Positions 9,052 to 15,835 of a stretch of DNA of 16,565 nt are shown piece by piece. The notes beneath the pieces were generated by a model that saw only the letters and a list, made by a program, of their open reading frames with translations, searched no databases and had not been told where the DNA came from. Positions within the stretch are counted from its first letter, which is position 1. Each line of letters begins with the position of its first letter. This stretch comes from an uncultured Clostridia bacterium (GTDB lineage: Bacteria; Bacillota; Clostridia; TANB77; CAG-508). The position numbers were made by a program, and so were the translations under genes. The stretch covers positions 1-16,565 of the forward strand of contig CANQRO010000025.1 of assembly GCA_947626205.1 (NCBI GenBank), in the 5' to 3' direction.

Positions 9052-10158
9052 TTACCCTACCTTTCTTTTTAATACTGCTAATGAAATTATAGAAACAACA
9101 CTTATCATAACTGCTAATTCAAAGTAATCATTAACACCTGTTTTTGGAGTAGTATCTTTTTTATTAGTTTCAACTTTAACGAATACATCTGTATTAGCTG
9201 TAATTTCTTTAGCAAAATCAAAAGCTGTTTTAAATTCTGCATCAGAATAGAAACCTACAATAGTTGTATTAGTTAAACCAAGTTTAGCTAAATCTACTTT
9301 ACTTGTTAAAAATTCTTTTGTAAGAACTGTTCCAGGCATTACACTTACAGGTACAGTTTTATCTCCAACGTGTAAAGTTACAACAACATTTTCCGCATAA
9401 TCTTCAGCAACAACATCTATATCAGCAGGTAGTTTACTTGTAAATATAACATCATTATTTGCATCTGTTACAACAATTTCATTACCATTTAAAAGAACTT
9501 TATTTTCACTGCTTTCTGTATTTTCAACTTTAAATTCACTTAATTTGTCATTTATAGCAACAAAAATAACATTATCCTTTTCGCTTGAAGAAAGTGTACC
9601 ATTCATAATTAAAGTTGGTTCATTGTCTCCAGTATTAACACTGTATCCTTTTGCTATCTCTATACCATTATTAGTTGTTTGTCCATTTTTGTGTAATACT
9701 AAATTTCTAACTTCAACTGTACCAGCGTTAACTAATACACCACCAAAACCACAATTTGAAATTGTTACACCATCTAATATTACATAACCACCATTGTAAG
9801 ATTGAACACCATATTTTTGGCTGTTTGTTAATTTAAGGTTAGTTAAAGTAAGCTTTGCACCAGCACCTGCGGTAAGTAAAGTAGCATTGCTTCCGTTTTC
9901 AGACCAATTCTCTGTATTTCTAGTTATTGTAAAACCATTACCATTAATTGTTAAAGTTTTATCAACTATTTCAATAGGTCTTATTAGTGCAATATTTGAA
10001 GTTAGTGAAAGTACATCACCATCATTAGAGTTAGTTATAGCATTACGTAAAGCATCGTCACTACCAACACTAATAGTTTCAGCACGACAAAAACTTGGTG
10101 CTATTATTATAGCCATAAGTGATAGGCCTAAAAATAAGAAAATTTTAAACTTTTTCAT
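9052..10158 (-). CDS. Sortase-anchored beta-helix surface protein (TPKTG)
   Basis: A 368-residue predicted surface protein. Residues 1-26 are a signal peptide (MKKFK, hydrophobic core, FCRA cleavage site). About 35-240 have the short beta-strand, Asn-ladder-like repeats of a right-handed parallel beta-helix (for example LTLTNLKLTNS, VILDGVTISN, VEVRNLVLHKNG), as in pectate-lyase-like folds. About 256-330 resemble a divergent InlB/Listeria-Bacteroides B-repeat (VVTLHVGDKTV, VGFYSDAEFKTAFDF). TPKTG at 337-341, a membrane segment (345-363) and KRK form the sorting signal; the usual Leu is Thr. ATG at 10158 was chosen because an AAAGGA site lies 12 bases upstream and the signal peptide begins there; a TTG at 10179 would add seven residues but would lack an RBS. 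No catalytic residues were recognised, so adhesion or glycan binding is only a guess. The sortase follows on the same strand. Confidence 0.85.
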   Translation of the reverse strand: MKKFKIFLFLGLSLMAIIIAPSFCRAETISVGSDDALRNAITNSNDGDVLSLTSNIALIRPIEIVDKTLTINGNGFTITRNTENWSENGSNATLLTAGAGAKLTLTNLKLTNSQKYGVQSYNGGYVILDGVTISNCGFGGVLVNAGTVEVRNLVLHKNGQTTNNGIEIAKGYSVNTGDNEPTLIMNGTLSSSEKDNVIFVAINDKLSEFKVENTESSENKVLLNGNEIVVTDANNDVIFTSKLPADIDVVAEDYAENVVVTLHVGDKTVPVSVMPGTVLTKEFLTSKVDLAKLGLTNTTIVGFYSDAEFKTAFDFAKEITANTDVFVKVETNKKDTTPKTGVNDYFELAVMISVVSIISLAVLKRKVG

Positions 10159-10241
10159 GTTTAATACCATTCCTTTCAATTAATATTAAATAAAATACTA
10201 CTATTTATATTTGTACAAGTTTTGTTAATATAAAGTTTTGC

Positions 10242-10270
10242 ATTTTATCAAAATTTATTGTCTCCGTTAA
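10242..10270 (-). promoter_or_regulatory. Probable promoter of the beta-helix/sortase unit
   Basis: On the minus strand TTAACG (10270-10265), a 17-base spacer, and TAAAAT (10247-10242) preceded by TG one base upstream, an extended -10. Transcription would start near 10235, about 77 bases before the ATG at 10158. The -35 matches only four of six consensus positions. Confidence 0.45.
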
Positions 10271-10321
10271 TTTATTTTTTATCCAAAATTTTTTCTTTTT
10301 CTACAAAATGGTATAAAAAGA

Positions 10322-10361
10322 AAAAAGAATATGCTTATTTTTTAAAAAGCATATTCTTTTT
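10322..10361 (-). terminator. Intrinsic terminator after mazF
   Basis: A perfect 15-base inverted repeat (arms 10322-10336 and 10347-10361, core AAGCATATTC) lies four bases past the mazF stop. On the minus strand the second arm runs into a T-rich tail (TTCTTTTTTCTTTTTAT). It separates mazF transcription from the beta-helix promoter. Confidence 0.85.
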
Positions 10362-10365
10362 AGTG

Positions 10366-10716
10366 TTATTCATCTAAACCAAAACTAACTCCTAATGCAC
10401 TATTAATTTTATCTATTATTTGATTATCGTCTATATGACCAATTTTTTCTTTTAATCTACTTTTATCTATTGTTCTAATTTGTTCTGCAAGTACTACTGA
10501 ATTGGATTTTAATCCACATGATTTAGAACCTAGTTCAATGTGAGTAGGTAATTTACTCTTTCCGGTTTGCGATGTTATTGCTGCTGCTATAACTGTAGGA
10601 CTATATTTATTTCCCATATCGTTTTGTATAATAAGTACTGGTCGAATTCCTCCTTGTTCAGAACCAACAACAGGACTTAAATCAGCATAAAACATATCTC
10701 CTCTTTTGACTACCAT
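10366..10716 (-). CDS. mazF: MazF/EndoA-type mRNA endoribonuclease
   Basis: A toxin-family endoribonuclease that cuts single-stranded mRNA at short specific sites; in Bacillus the homologue (EndoA/NdoA) is held inactive by the antitoxin MazE. At 116 residues it matches the length of the B. subtilis protein. Family motifs are intact: RGDMFYADLSPVVGSEQGG near the N-terminus, RPVLIIQND, then IAAAITSQ and LPTHIEL. The active-site Arg25 and Thr48 are at the same positions as in B. subtilis MazF. The start at 10716 is fixed by TTAGGAG eight bases upstream; an ATG 24 bases earlier has no RBS. It follows the GerS-like gene on the same strand with 97 bases between, and no antitoxin-like frame lies immediately upstream or downstream. 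Confidence 0.95.
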   Translation of the reverse strand: MVVKRGDMFYADLSPVVGSEQGGIRPVLIIQNDMGNKYSPTVIAAAITSQTGKSKLPTHIELGSKSCGLKSNSVVLAEQIRTIDKSRLKEKIGHIDDNQIIDKINSALGVSFGLDE

Positions 10717-10813
10717 TTTCTTCACTCCTAATATTAGCATTTTTTATTGTTTTTTATTTGATATATTCTAAACTTCATTTGAGATATAAAATATAGCCAT
10801 GGTTTATAAGAAT

Positions 10814-11485
10814 TTATATGTTTATATTTTTCGTTTTTAATGTAAACGCTAGTACATCATCTTTTTTTAGGCTATTAATTTTTATCTCATTATATAATAT
10901 GTATACTAGCTTTTTTTCGTTCTTATCTTCTATTGTAAGAGAAATTGGTTTACCTGTTTCTTTACTTACTTCTAGGACTTGCAATATTTCATCTTTTCTG
11001 TTTGACGAATTCTTTTTTAATTTTAATAAAATAGTATTTTCTGTTTCTTCTAAAATTGATTGATTATCTTGTTTATACATTTTAATAAAATCTGATAAGC
11101 ATAAATTATTATCTGTTAAATATGGATAATTTTCATAAATTTTACTTAAATTTAAATGTGTATTTTCTATAATCAAATTTGTACCATCATATTTTGTAAT
11201 TAATCCATTAATTGAATTAGGTTCTAATACTTCCTGATAAAAAATATTAGGAGACATATATTTTTGTATTATTTTGTATTTATTTTCTGTTTTATTACTA
11301 GTAACTTGTAATGTGATTTCTGCTTCGTAAGAATTCAAGTTTAAAATATATTCTTTTAAATCGTTTATAGATTTATTAGTATTATTTCCAAAATTTGCGG
11401 TTTTATTATGATTTTTTATAAAAATTAAACTTGTAATAATAATTATAAAAATGGTTACTATAATTAATAATTTTTTTCTTTTCAT
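10814..11485 (-). CDS. GerS-related, LolA-fold membrane-anchored protein
   Basis: A 223-residue protein with a basic N-terminus and a hydrophobic segment (about 6-24), followed by an extracytoplasmic domain resembling clostridial GerS and its relatives, which have a LolA/LolB-like fold. Typical pieces are LNSYEAEITLQVTSNKT, the IIQKYMSPNIFYQEVLEP stretch, ITKYDGTNLIIEN, and ETGKPISLTIEDKN with VYILYNEIKIN. In C. difficile GerS is a lipoprotein needed for cortex-lytic germination. Here no Cys follows the hydrophobic segment, so this is a membrane-anchored or secreted form rather than a lipoprotein. The gene sits just upstream of mazF. The nearest SD-like GGAG (11501-11504) is 15 bases from the ATG, too far for normal use. 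The preceding dusB terminator implies its own promoter in 11486-11674, but no convincing one was seen. The family is fairly sure; a germination role is inference. Confidence 0.75.
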   Translation of the reverse strand: MKRKKLLIIVTIFIIIITSLIFIKNHNKTANFGNNTNKSINDLKEYILNLNSYEAEITLQVTSNKTENKYKIIQKYMSPNIFYQEVLEPNSINGLITKYDGTNLIIENTHLNLSKIYENYPYLTDNNLCLSDFIKMYKQDNQSILEETENTILLKLKKNSSNRKDEILQVLEVSKETGKPISLTIEDKNEKKLVYILYNEIKINSLKKDDVLAFTLKTKNINI

Positions 11486-11674
11486 AATTTTACATTCACA
11501 CTCCTATTACAAAATGTATAAAATATTGCAATACTCTAAAAGTTTAATGTTAATGAAATACTACATAATAAAAGTTAAAAAAAGTATGTTAAAAAGGTAT
11601 ATTCAAAAATATATATGATACATTTAAAATTATGTATTACAATTTACAAAATTTTCATGATAGAAAACTTTACT

Positions 11675-11719
11675 ATAAATAAAAAAGAATAGTATAGTTT
11701 ACTATTCTTTTTTATTTAT
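11675..11719 (-). terminator. Intrinsic terminator of the min-rodA-dusB run
   Basis: A 20-base perfect inverted repeat (arms 11675-11694 and 11700-11719, loop of five bases) overlapping the dusB stop codon at 11716-11718. On the minus strand the hairpin ends in TTCTTTTTTATTTAT. The A-rich opposite arm would also allow termination in the other direction. Confidence 0.87.
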
Positions 11720-12699
11720 ATGCTATTACTTTCAAAACATTCTCTTAAATAGGTAATGAGCTCTTCTTTTGTGGTAATTTGATTTATTTTTTCTCGTATT
11801 TTTGATGCATTCGGTAGACTTCTTACATAATGTGCCATATGCTTTCTTAATTCCATTATTCCGATTCTTTCGCCTTTTTCTTCTACCTCTAAATTAATAT
11901 GTTCTTCAATTGTTTCTAACTTTTCACTTAAAGATAAATCTTTTAATTTTTCGCCAGTATGTAAATAATATAAAATTTTAGAAAAAATCCATGGATTACC
12001 AATACTAGCTCTGCCTATCATAATTCCATCTACGCCTGTATACTGAAACATTTTTAAAGCACTTTCTTCGTCTATAATATCGCCATTACCTATAACAGGT
12101 ATTTTTACGCTATCTTTTACTTTTTTAATTATTTCTAAATCTACATTGCCACTAAAAAATTCATCTCTGCTTCTTCCATGAATTGTAATTGCACTAGCAC
12201 CTGCTTGTTCAATAATTTTAGCAGCTTCCACAGCAACTGTGTTTGATTTAGTAAATCCTTTTCGTATTTTAACAGTTACAGGTACGTTATTAGATACTTT
12301 AACAACTTCTTCTACAATATTGCCAACTAAATCTAAATTTTGAAGTAATTTACTTCCATCACCATTTTTTACAACTTTAGGTGCTGGACATCCCATATTT
12401 ATATCTATAATATCAGCCATATTACTTATATATTTTGCAGCAAACACTAAGGATTCTACATCACTACCAAAAAGTTGTATTCCGACTGGCTTTTTTTCTC
12501 CATTACAATTTAATAGTTTTCTTGTCTTATCATCTTTATAGTATATAGCTTTTGCACTAGCCATTTCTGTAAAAGTAAGTCCCGCTCCTTGTTTTTTTGC
12601 AATTATTCTAAATGGCAGGTCTGTAATACCTGCCATTGGTGCTAATATGACGTTATTTTCTAATTCCACTGTTCCTATTTTCAAGGGGTGTACGAACAT
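11716..12699 (-). CDS. dusB: tRNA dihydrouridine synthase, DusB family
   Basis: A flavin-dependent enzyme that reduces specific uridines in the tRNA D-loop to dihydrouridine, in the cytoplasm. The 327-residue length fits the DusB/YhdG family. The TIM-barrel signatures appear in order: LAPMAGITDLPFR (about 19-31), INMGCPAPKVVKNGDGSKLL (100-119) with the catalytic Cys104, VTVKIRKG with Lys144, ITIHGRSRDEFFSG with His174, PVIGNGDI and the phosphate-binding IGRASIGNPW (about 228-237). The C-terminal helical part covers about 245-327. An AGGAGGA site (12710-12704) overlaps the rodA stop codon and precedes the ATG by four bases, so translation is probably coupled to rodA. It is the last gene before a strong terminator. 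Confidence 0.96.
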   Translation of the reverse strand: MFVHPLKIGTVELENNVILAPMAGITDLPFRIIAKKQGAGLTFTEMASAKAIYYKDDKTRKLLNCNGEKKPVGIQLFGSDVESLVFAAKYISNMADIIDINMGCPAPKVVKNGDGSKLLQNLDLVGNIVEEVVKVSNNVPVTVKIRKGFTKSNTVAVEAAKIIEQAGASAITIHGRSRDEFFSGNVDLEIIKKVKDSVKIPVIGNGDIIDEESALKMFQYTGVDGIMIGRASIGNPWIFSKILYYLHTGEKLKDLSLSEKLETIEEHINLEVEEKGERIGIMELRKHMAHYVRSLPNASKIREKINQITTKEELITYLRECFESNSI

Positions 12700-12709
12700 A
12701 TAGTCCTCC

Positions 12710-13819
12710 TTAGTCTATAAATATTGTTTTCTTTCTTCTTCCACTGATATTTAATAGTAGTCCAATACAAATAAAGTTTGTTATCATTGAACTACCTCCA
12801 TAACTTACAAATGGAAGTGGCACACCTGTAATTGGAAGCAATCCCATAGTCATTCCTATATTTTCTATCATATGAAATAAAAATATCCCTACAATTCCTA
12901 TAGCAATATATGAGCCTAAATCATCTTTAGCAGTTTTTGCTACATATATTGATTTTGTAATTAATATAACATAAAGAATAATTATAGCTCCTGCAACCAT
13001 TAATCCCATTTCTTCACCTATTACTGAAAAAATGAAATCTGTTGTTTTAGGATATAAAAACCCTAATTGAGTTTGATTTCCTTTTAATAATCCCATCCCA
13101 AATAACTGCCCTGAACCTATTGCTAATTTTGATTGTATAATATTATATCCAGAACCTCTTGGATCTAAATTTGGATTTAAAAATACATCTATTCTTGTTT
13201 TTGCATGTTCTGGCAATATAAAAAAGTATATTAATGGCATAGCTATTATAACAATTAATATAGCGCCTATAATATATCTTTTATCTATTCCAGCAGCAAA
13301 CAATATTAAAACTGTTGCCATCATAAAAGCAATAGCTGTTCCATAATCTGGTTGCAATAAAATTAATAAAACTGGTAATGCAACAATACTAAGTGATGCA
13401 ATTAATTTTAATGGATTATTTATTTCAGATTGTCCCTTTTTTTGTACTTGAACTATTGCATATGATAATGTTATAATAACAAAAATTTTTGCTAGCTCAC
13501 TTGGCTGAAATCTTAAGTTGTCTGAAATAGTGAACCAGCTTGTTGCTCCATTTACTGATTTTGTGAATAATACTGCTACTAATAATATTATAAATATTCC
13601 ATAAGCAATTGGAGAAAATTTTGCAATCACATTGTAATCTATTAATACAACAATAATCATTATTGGAACACTAATAATAATCCATAGAATTTGCCTTTTT
13701 AATTCATCATAATTTGTCTCTTGCGTTGCTGAATATAGTGAAACACATCCAATTACAACTAATGCTAATGCACAAATTAATATGCTCCATTCCACATTTC
13801 TTAGCATTTTACTTTTCAT
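12710..13819 (-). CDS. rodA: Rod-shape SEDS peptidoglycan glycosyltransferase RodA
   Basis: A polytopic SEDS-family polymerase that extends glycan strands from lipid II during elongation, together with a class B penicillin-binding protein. The 369 residues form about ten membrane segments. Family motifs: FQPSELAKI (104-112), LQPDYGTA (155-162), NLDPRGSGYN (217-226), KTTDFIFSVIGEE (258-270), with Asp261 in the position of the functionally essential loop aspartate of the family, and FVSYGGSSM near the C-terminus. Position after minD-minE favours RodA over FtsW. No Shine-Dalgarno sequence lies at normal distance from the ATG; instead a GAGGAG fits a small upstream frame whose stop overlaps this start (TAATG). 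Thirteen residues of polar/basic tail follow the last membrane segment. The product is secure; the start is less so (a second ATG lies at 13807). Confidence 0.95.
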   Translation of the reverse strand: MKSKMLRNVEWSILICALALVVIGCVSLYSATQETNYDELKRQILWIIISVPIMIIVVLIDYNVIAKFSPIAYGIFIILLVAVLFTKSVNGATSWFTISDNLRFQPSELAKIFVIITLSYAIVQVQKKGQSEINNPLKLIASLSIVALPVLLILLQPDYGTAIAFMMATVLILFAAGIDKRYIIGAILIVIIAMPLIYFFILPEHAKTRIDVFLNPNLDPRGSGYNIIQSKLAIGSGQLFGMGLLKGNQTQLGFLYPKTTDFIFSVIGEEMGLMVAGAIIILYVILITKSIYVAKTAKDDLGSYIAIGIVGIFLFHMIENIGMTMGLLPITGVPLPFVSYGGSSMITNFICIGLLLNISGRRKKTIFID

Positions 13820-13845
13820 TATTTTGTATTTAAGTTAGATAACAC
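13819..13845 (-). CDS. Possible 8-codon leader peptide coupled to rodA
   Basis: GAGGAG (13859-13854) is placed eight bases before a GTG at 13845, which opens an eight-codon frame (M-L-S-N-L-N-T-K) ending in TAA at 13821-13819. That stop shares its last A with the rodA ATG (TAATG), the classic geometry for stop-start coupling. The same stretch holds a 7-base inverted repeat (AAGTTAG/CTAACTT), so a folded leader bringing the SD nearer to the rodA ATG is an alternative. Very short, so unproven. Confidence 0.35.
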   Translation of the reverse strand: MLSNLNTK

Positions 13846-13902
13846 TAACTTTTCTCCTCTCTAGAATGTAATTATCTTACATAAACTTTATATTAAAATA
13901 GG

Positions 13903-14562
13903 TTATGTATTAGTTGTTTGTTCTTTATTTTCTTCAGTAGAATTTTCAACTTTATCAACTGTTTCTTCAGTTTTTTCTGATAATTGTTCTTGAGGTGCTT
14001 GTTCTACACTAGAGTTTTCGTTGCTTTCATGTATTTCTTTTTCCTCTTTAATTTCGTTTTCCTTTTTTTCTTCTACATTATTTTTAGTATTTTTTTTAGG
14101 TTCATCTTTAACTTTTTCTTCACTATTCTCTTTTTTATTGGTATTTTCCTTATTAGTATTTTCCTTATTATGTTTATTATCCTTATCTTTTTCTTTTCCT
14201 TCAATCTTTTTTGATTGTTCAGAATCCGATTTGACAGAACCATTTTTTATATTTATTCCTCTTATATCTTCCTTTATGCTAACAATTGGTATATTGGCAT
14301 ATAAAGCTGGTGCACCAGTTGTTCCGTCACTATTTGATTTGTTGGTAAGTCTTACATCTATTGCGTTTTCATCAACATCAATGTATTTTTTTATTACTTC
14401 GATAATTTCTTGCTTCATTAAATCTAGGAAATCTGCTGATACGTTTGCTCTATCTTGCATAAGAACTAAATGTAATCTCTCTTTTGCTGCATCTTTAGAT
14501 TTTACTTGCTCTTTTTCTTGTTTTCCGATTTTCTTAAAAAAGTTTATTATGCTCTCAAACAT
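13903..14562 (-). CDS. minE: Cell division topological factor MinE with long charged C-terminal extension
   Basis: MinE stimulates MinD ATPase and drives it off the membrane, keeping division at mid-cell. Residues 1-12 (MFESIINFFKKI) are the amphipathic membrane-sensing helix; AAKERLHLVLMQDRAN (25-40) is the MinD-contact region; DFLDLMKQEIIEVIKKYIDVD (44-64) and the following strand to about 100 form the dimerising domain. Residues about 105-219 are an extra Lys/Glu/Asn-rich, probably disordered tail with tandem KENTN units encoded by a 15-base repeat. Typical MinE proteins are about 85-110 residues, so the length is doubled. The ATG at 14562 is preceded by GGAGG at eight bases; an in-frame ATG 15 bases upstream has no RBS. 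The gene lies 21 bases after minD. Confidence 0.93.
   Translation of the reverse strand: MFESIINFFKKIGKQEKEQVKSKDAAKERLHLVLMQDRANVSADFLDLMKQEIIEVIKKYIDVDENAIDVRLTNKSNSDGTTGAPALYANIPIVSIKEDIRGINIKNGSVKSDSEQSKKIEGKEKDKDNKHNKENTNKENTNKKENSEEKVKDEPKKNTKNNVEEKKENEIKEEKEIHESNENSSVEQAPQEQLSEKTEETVDKVENSTEENKEQTTNT
14135..14164 (-). repeat. Tandem 15-base repeat inside the minE tail
   Basis: Two adjacent near-identical 15-base units (14135-14149 and 14150-14164, differing at one base), with a weaker third continuation to about 14180. They encode consecutive KENTN units in the minE C-terminal extension. In-frame repeat length means slippage would lengthen or shorten the tail without a frameshift. Confidence 0.7.
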
Positions 14563-14583
14563 GTTTATTTCCTCCACTCTATA

Positions 14584-15378
14584 TTAATTTTTTCCAAATA
14601 TCTTTTTTAATTTCGCAAGTAATCCTTTCTCCCTACCAGGTATGGTTATTTCAACATTTTCTCCTAAAACTCTTCTTGCTATTTCTAAATATGCTTTTCC
14701 AGAAGGAGCTTTACGGTTTGATACTACTGGTTCTCCTTTGTTAGTTTGTGTAACAACATATTCATCATCTGGTACTACTCCAATAAGACTTATAGATAAT
14801 AAATCTACTATATCGTCTACATCCATCATTTCACCTTTTTTTACCATGTTTGGTTTTAGACGATTTACAATTAATTCTGGATTTTTAATTTGAGATGATT
14901 CTAATAATCCTATAATACGATCTGCATCTCTTATTGCTGAAATTTCAGCTGTTGTAACTACAATTGCACGATTTGCTCCTGCGATTGCATTTTTGAATCC
15001 TTGTTCAATTCCAGCAGGACAATCTATTAAAATATAATCAAATTCTTCTTTTAATTTATCTGTTAAATCTCTCATTTGTATTTCATTTACAGCTGTCTTA
15101 TCTCTAGTTTGAGCAGCTGGAAGTAAAAAGAGCTCATTAAAACGCTTGTCCTTTATTAGCGCTTGTCTTAATTTACACTTTTCTTCAACAACATCTACTA
15201 TATCATATACAATTCGATTCTCTAACCCCATAACAACGTCTAAGTTTCTAAGTCCTATATCTGTATCTATTAAAGCAACTTTTTTGCCTTGCATAGCAAG
15301 AGCAGCTCCTAAATTTGCTGTTGTTGTGGTTTTTCCTACGCCACCTTTTCCAGATGTAATAACTATTACTTCTCCCAT
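14584..15378 (-). CDS. minD: Septum site-determining ATPase MinD
   Basis: A ParA/MinD-type ATPase that binds the membrane as an ATP-bound dimer and positions the division inhibitor. The 264-residue length is normal. The deviant Walker A KGGVGKTT is at residues 11-18, switch I DTDIGLRNLD at about 38-47, and Walker B ILIDCPAG at about 116-123. The C-terminal amphipathic membrane-targeting helix (KGLLAKLKKIFGK, about 251-263) is intact. A strong AAAGGAGG site precedes the ATG. It is the first gene of the leftward run minD-minE-rodA-dusB. The usual upstream partner minC is absent: the next 457 bases carry no gene and mraZ then runs the other way. Confidence 0.98.
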   Translation of the reverse strand: MGEVIVITSGKGGVGKTTTTANLGAALAMQGKKVALIDTDIGLRNLDVVMGLENRIVYDIVDVVEEKCKLRQALIKDKRFNELFLLPAAQTRDKTAVNEIQMRDLTDKLKEEFDYILIDCPAGIEQGFKNAIAGANRAIVVTTAEISAIRDADRIIGLLESSQIKNPELIVNRLKPNMVKKGEMMDVDDIVDLLSISLIGVVPDDEYVVTQTNKGEPVVSNRKAPSGKAYLEIARRVLGENVEITIPGREKGLLAKLKKIFGKN

Positions 15379-15439
15379 AGTTACCTCCTTTAAACTACAT
15401 CTTTAATTCGTAATTTACTTGTACAATTCTAATACTTAT

Positions 15440-15468
15440 ATCTTATCTTCTTTTTTTTCAAAAGTCAA
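15440..15468 (-). promoter_or_regulatory. Probable sigma-A promoter of minD
   Basis: On the minus strand TTGACT (15468-15463), a 17-base spacer, and TAAGAT (15445-15440). The expected start is near 15433, giving a leader of about 55 bases before the minD ATG. The -35 is near consensus and the -10 matches four of six positions. Confidence 0.6.
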
Positions 15469-15746
15469 TAAAGTAGCAAAGAAAAAGTAACATTTTAATA
15501 AATATTAAAAAATTATGTAAGATGATTAAATTTATTTATAATATTTCACATAATTTTTATTAAATTATTTCATATGAACTCATATTATTTTGCAATGTTT
15601 TTGAGAATATGTAACAATTTACTAATTTATAAATTGAAAATTATATAATTTATGAAGTTATTCATGTACTTTTTTTAACGTTTAAAATTTACAAAATTAA
15701 AAAAGTAAATTTTTTTAAAAAATATTAAACTTTTTTAAAAAAATAC

Positions 15747-15775
15747 TTGCAAAATAAAAAAAGTTATATTAAAAT
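15747..15775 (+). promoter_or_regulatory. Promoter of mraZ (start of dcw cluster)
   Basis: TTGCAA (15747-15752), a 17-base spacer, and TAAAAT (15770-15775). Transcription should start at about 15782, the first base of the MraZ operator repeats, so bound MraZ would directly cover the start site. Confidence 0.65.
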
Positions 15776-15781
15776 TTAGAT

Positions 15782-15818
15782 AAAGTGGTAGAAAGTGGTA
15801 CAAAGTGGTTTAAAAAGG
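15782..15818 (+). promoter_or_regulatory. MraZ-box operator: direct repeats at 10-base spacing
   Basis: Three exact copies of AAAGTGG start at 15782, 15792 and 15802, with a degenerate fourth (AAAAAGG) at 15812. This matches the known MraZ binding site, AAAGTG-type repeats with a 10-base period, and lies between the mraZ -10 and its RBS. It implies autoregulation of mraZ and the genes beyond it by the MraZ ring. Confidence 0.88.
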
Positions 15819-15835
15819 AAGAGAGGTGAGCCCAA

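Larger units (their letters stand above)
15379..15835. other. Divergent intergenic region between minD and mraZ
   Basis: 457 bases, extremely AT-rich, with no credible gene. The left end holds the minD promoter and RBS. The right end holds the mraZ promoter and operator. The middle (about 15480-15706) shows only a 10-base palindrome TTCATATGAA (15569-15578) and scattered A/T tracts. Positions 15707-15745 contain two near-copies of a T-tract/A-tract unit (TTTTTTAAAAAA) just upstream of the mraZ -35, where an UP-element or DNA bend would lie. Confidence 0.7.

Noticed and set aside
9545..10183. Plus-strand open frames opposite the beta-helix gene
   Set aside because: Composition is that of an antisense shadow with no domain pattern or RBS; the minus-strand protein has a signal peptide and sorting signal.
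10717..10740. Upstream ATG that would extend MazF by eight residues
   Set aside because: The AGGAG site lies inside this stretch and fits the ATG at 10716, which also gives the family's usual 116 residues.
10814..11485. Outer-membrane lipoprotein carrier LolA
   Set aside because: Only the fold is shared. The neighbouring sortase and sorting signals indicate a single-membrane cell, and the sequence fits clostridial GerS relatives better.
14021..14587. Open frame of 188 codons on the plus strand opposite minE
   Set aside because: It is the complement of the Lys/Glu-rich minE coding sequence (giving Phe/Ser/Leu runs), has no RBS, and minE is clearly the real gene.
15569..15578. TTCATATGAA palindrome as an operator
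   Set aside because: A single 10-base palindrome in very AT-rich DNA, distant from both promoters, is not enough to claim a binding site.
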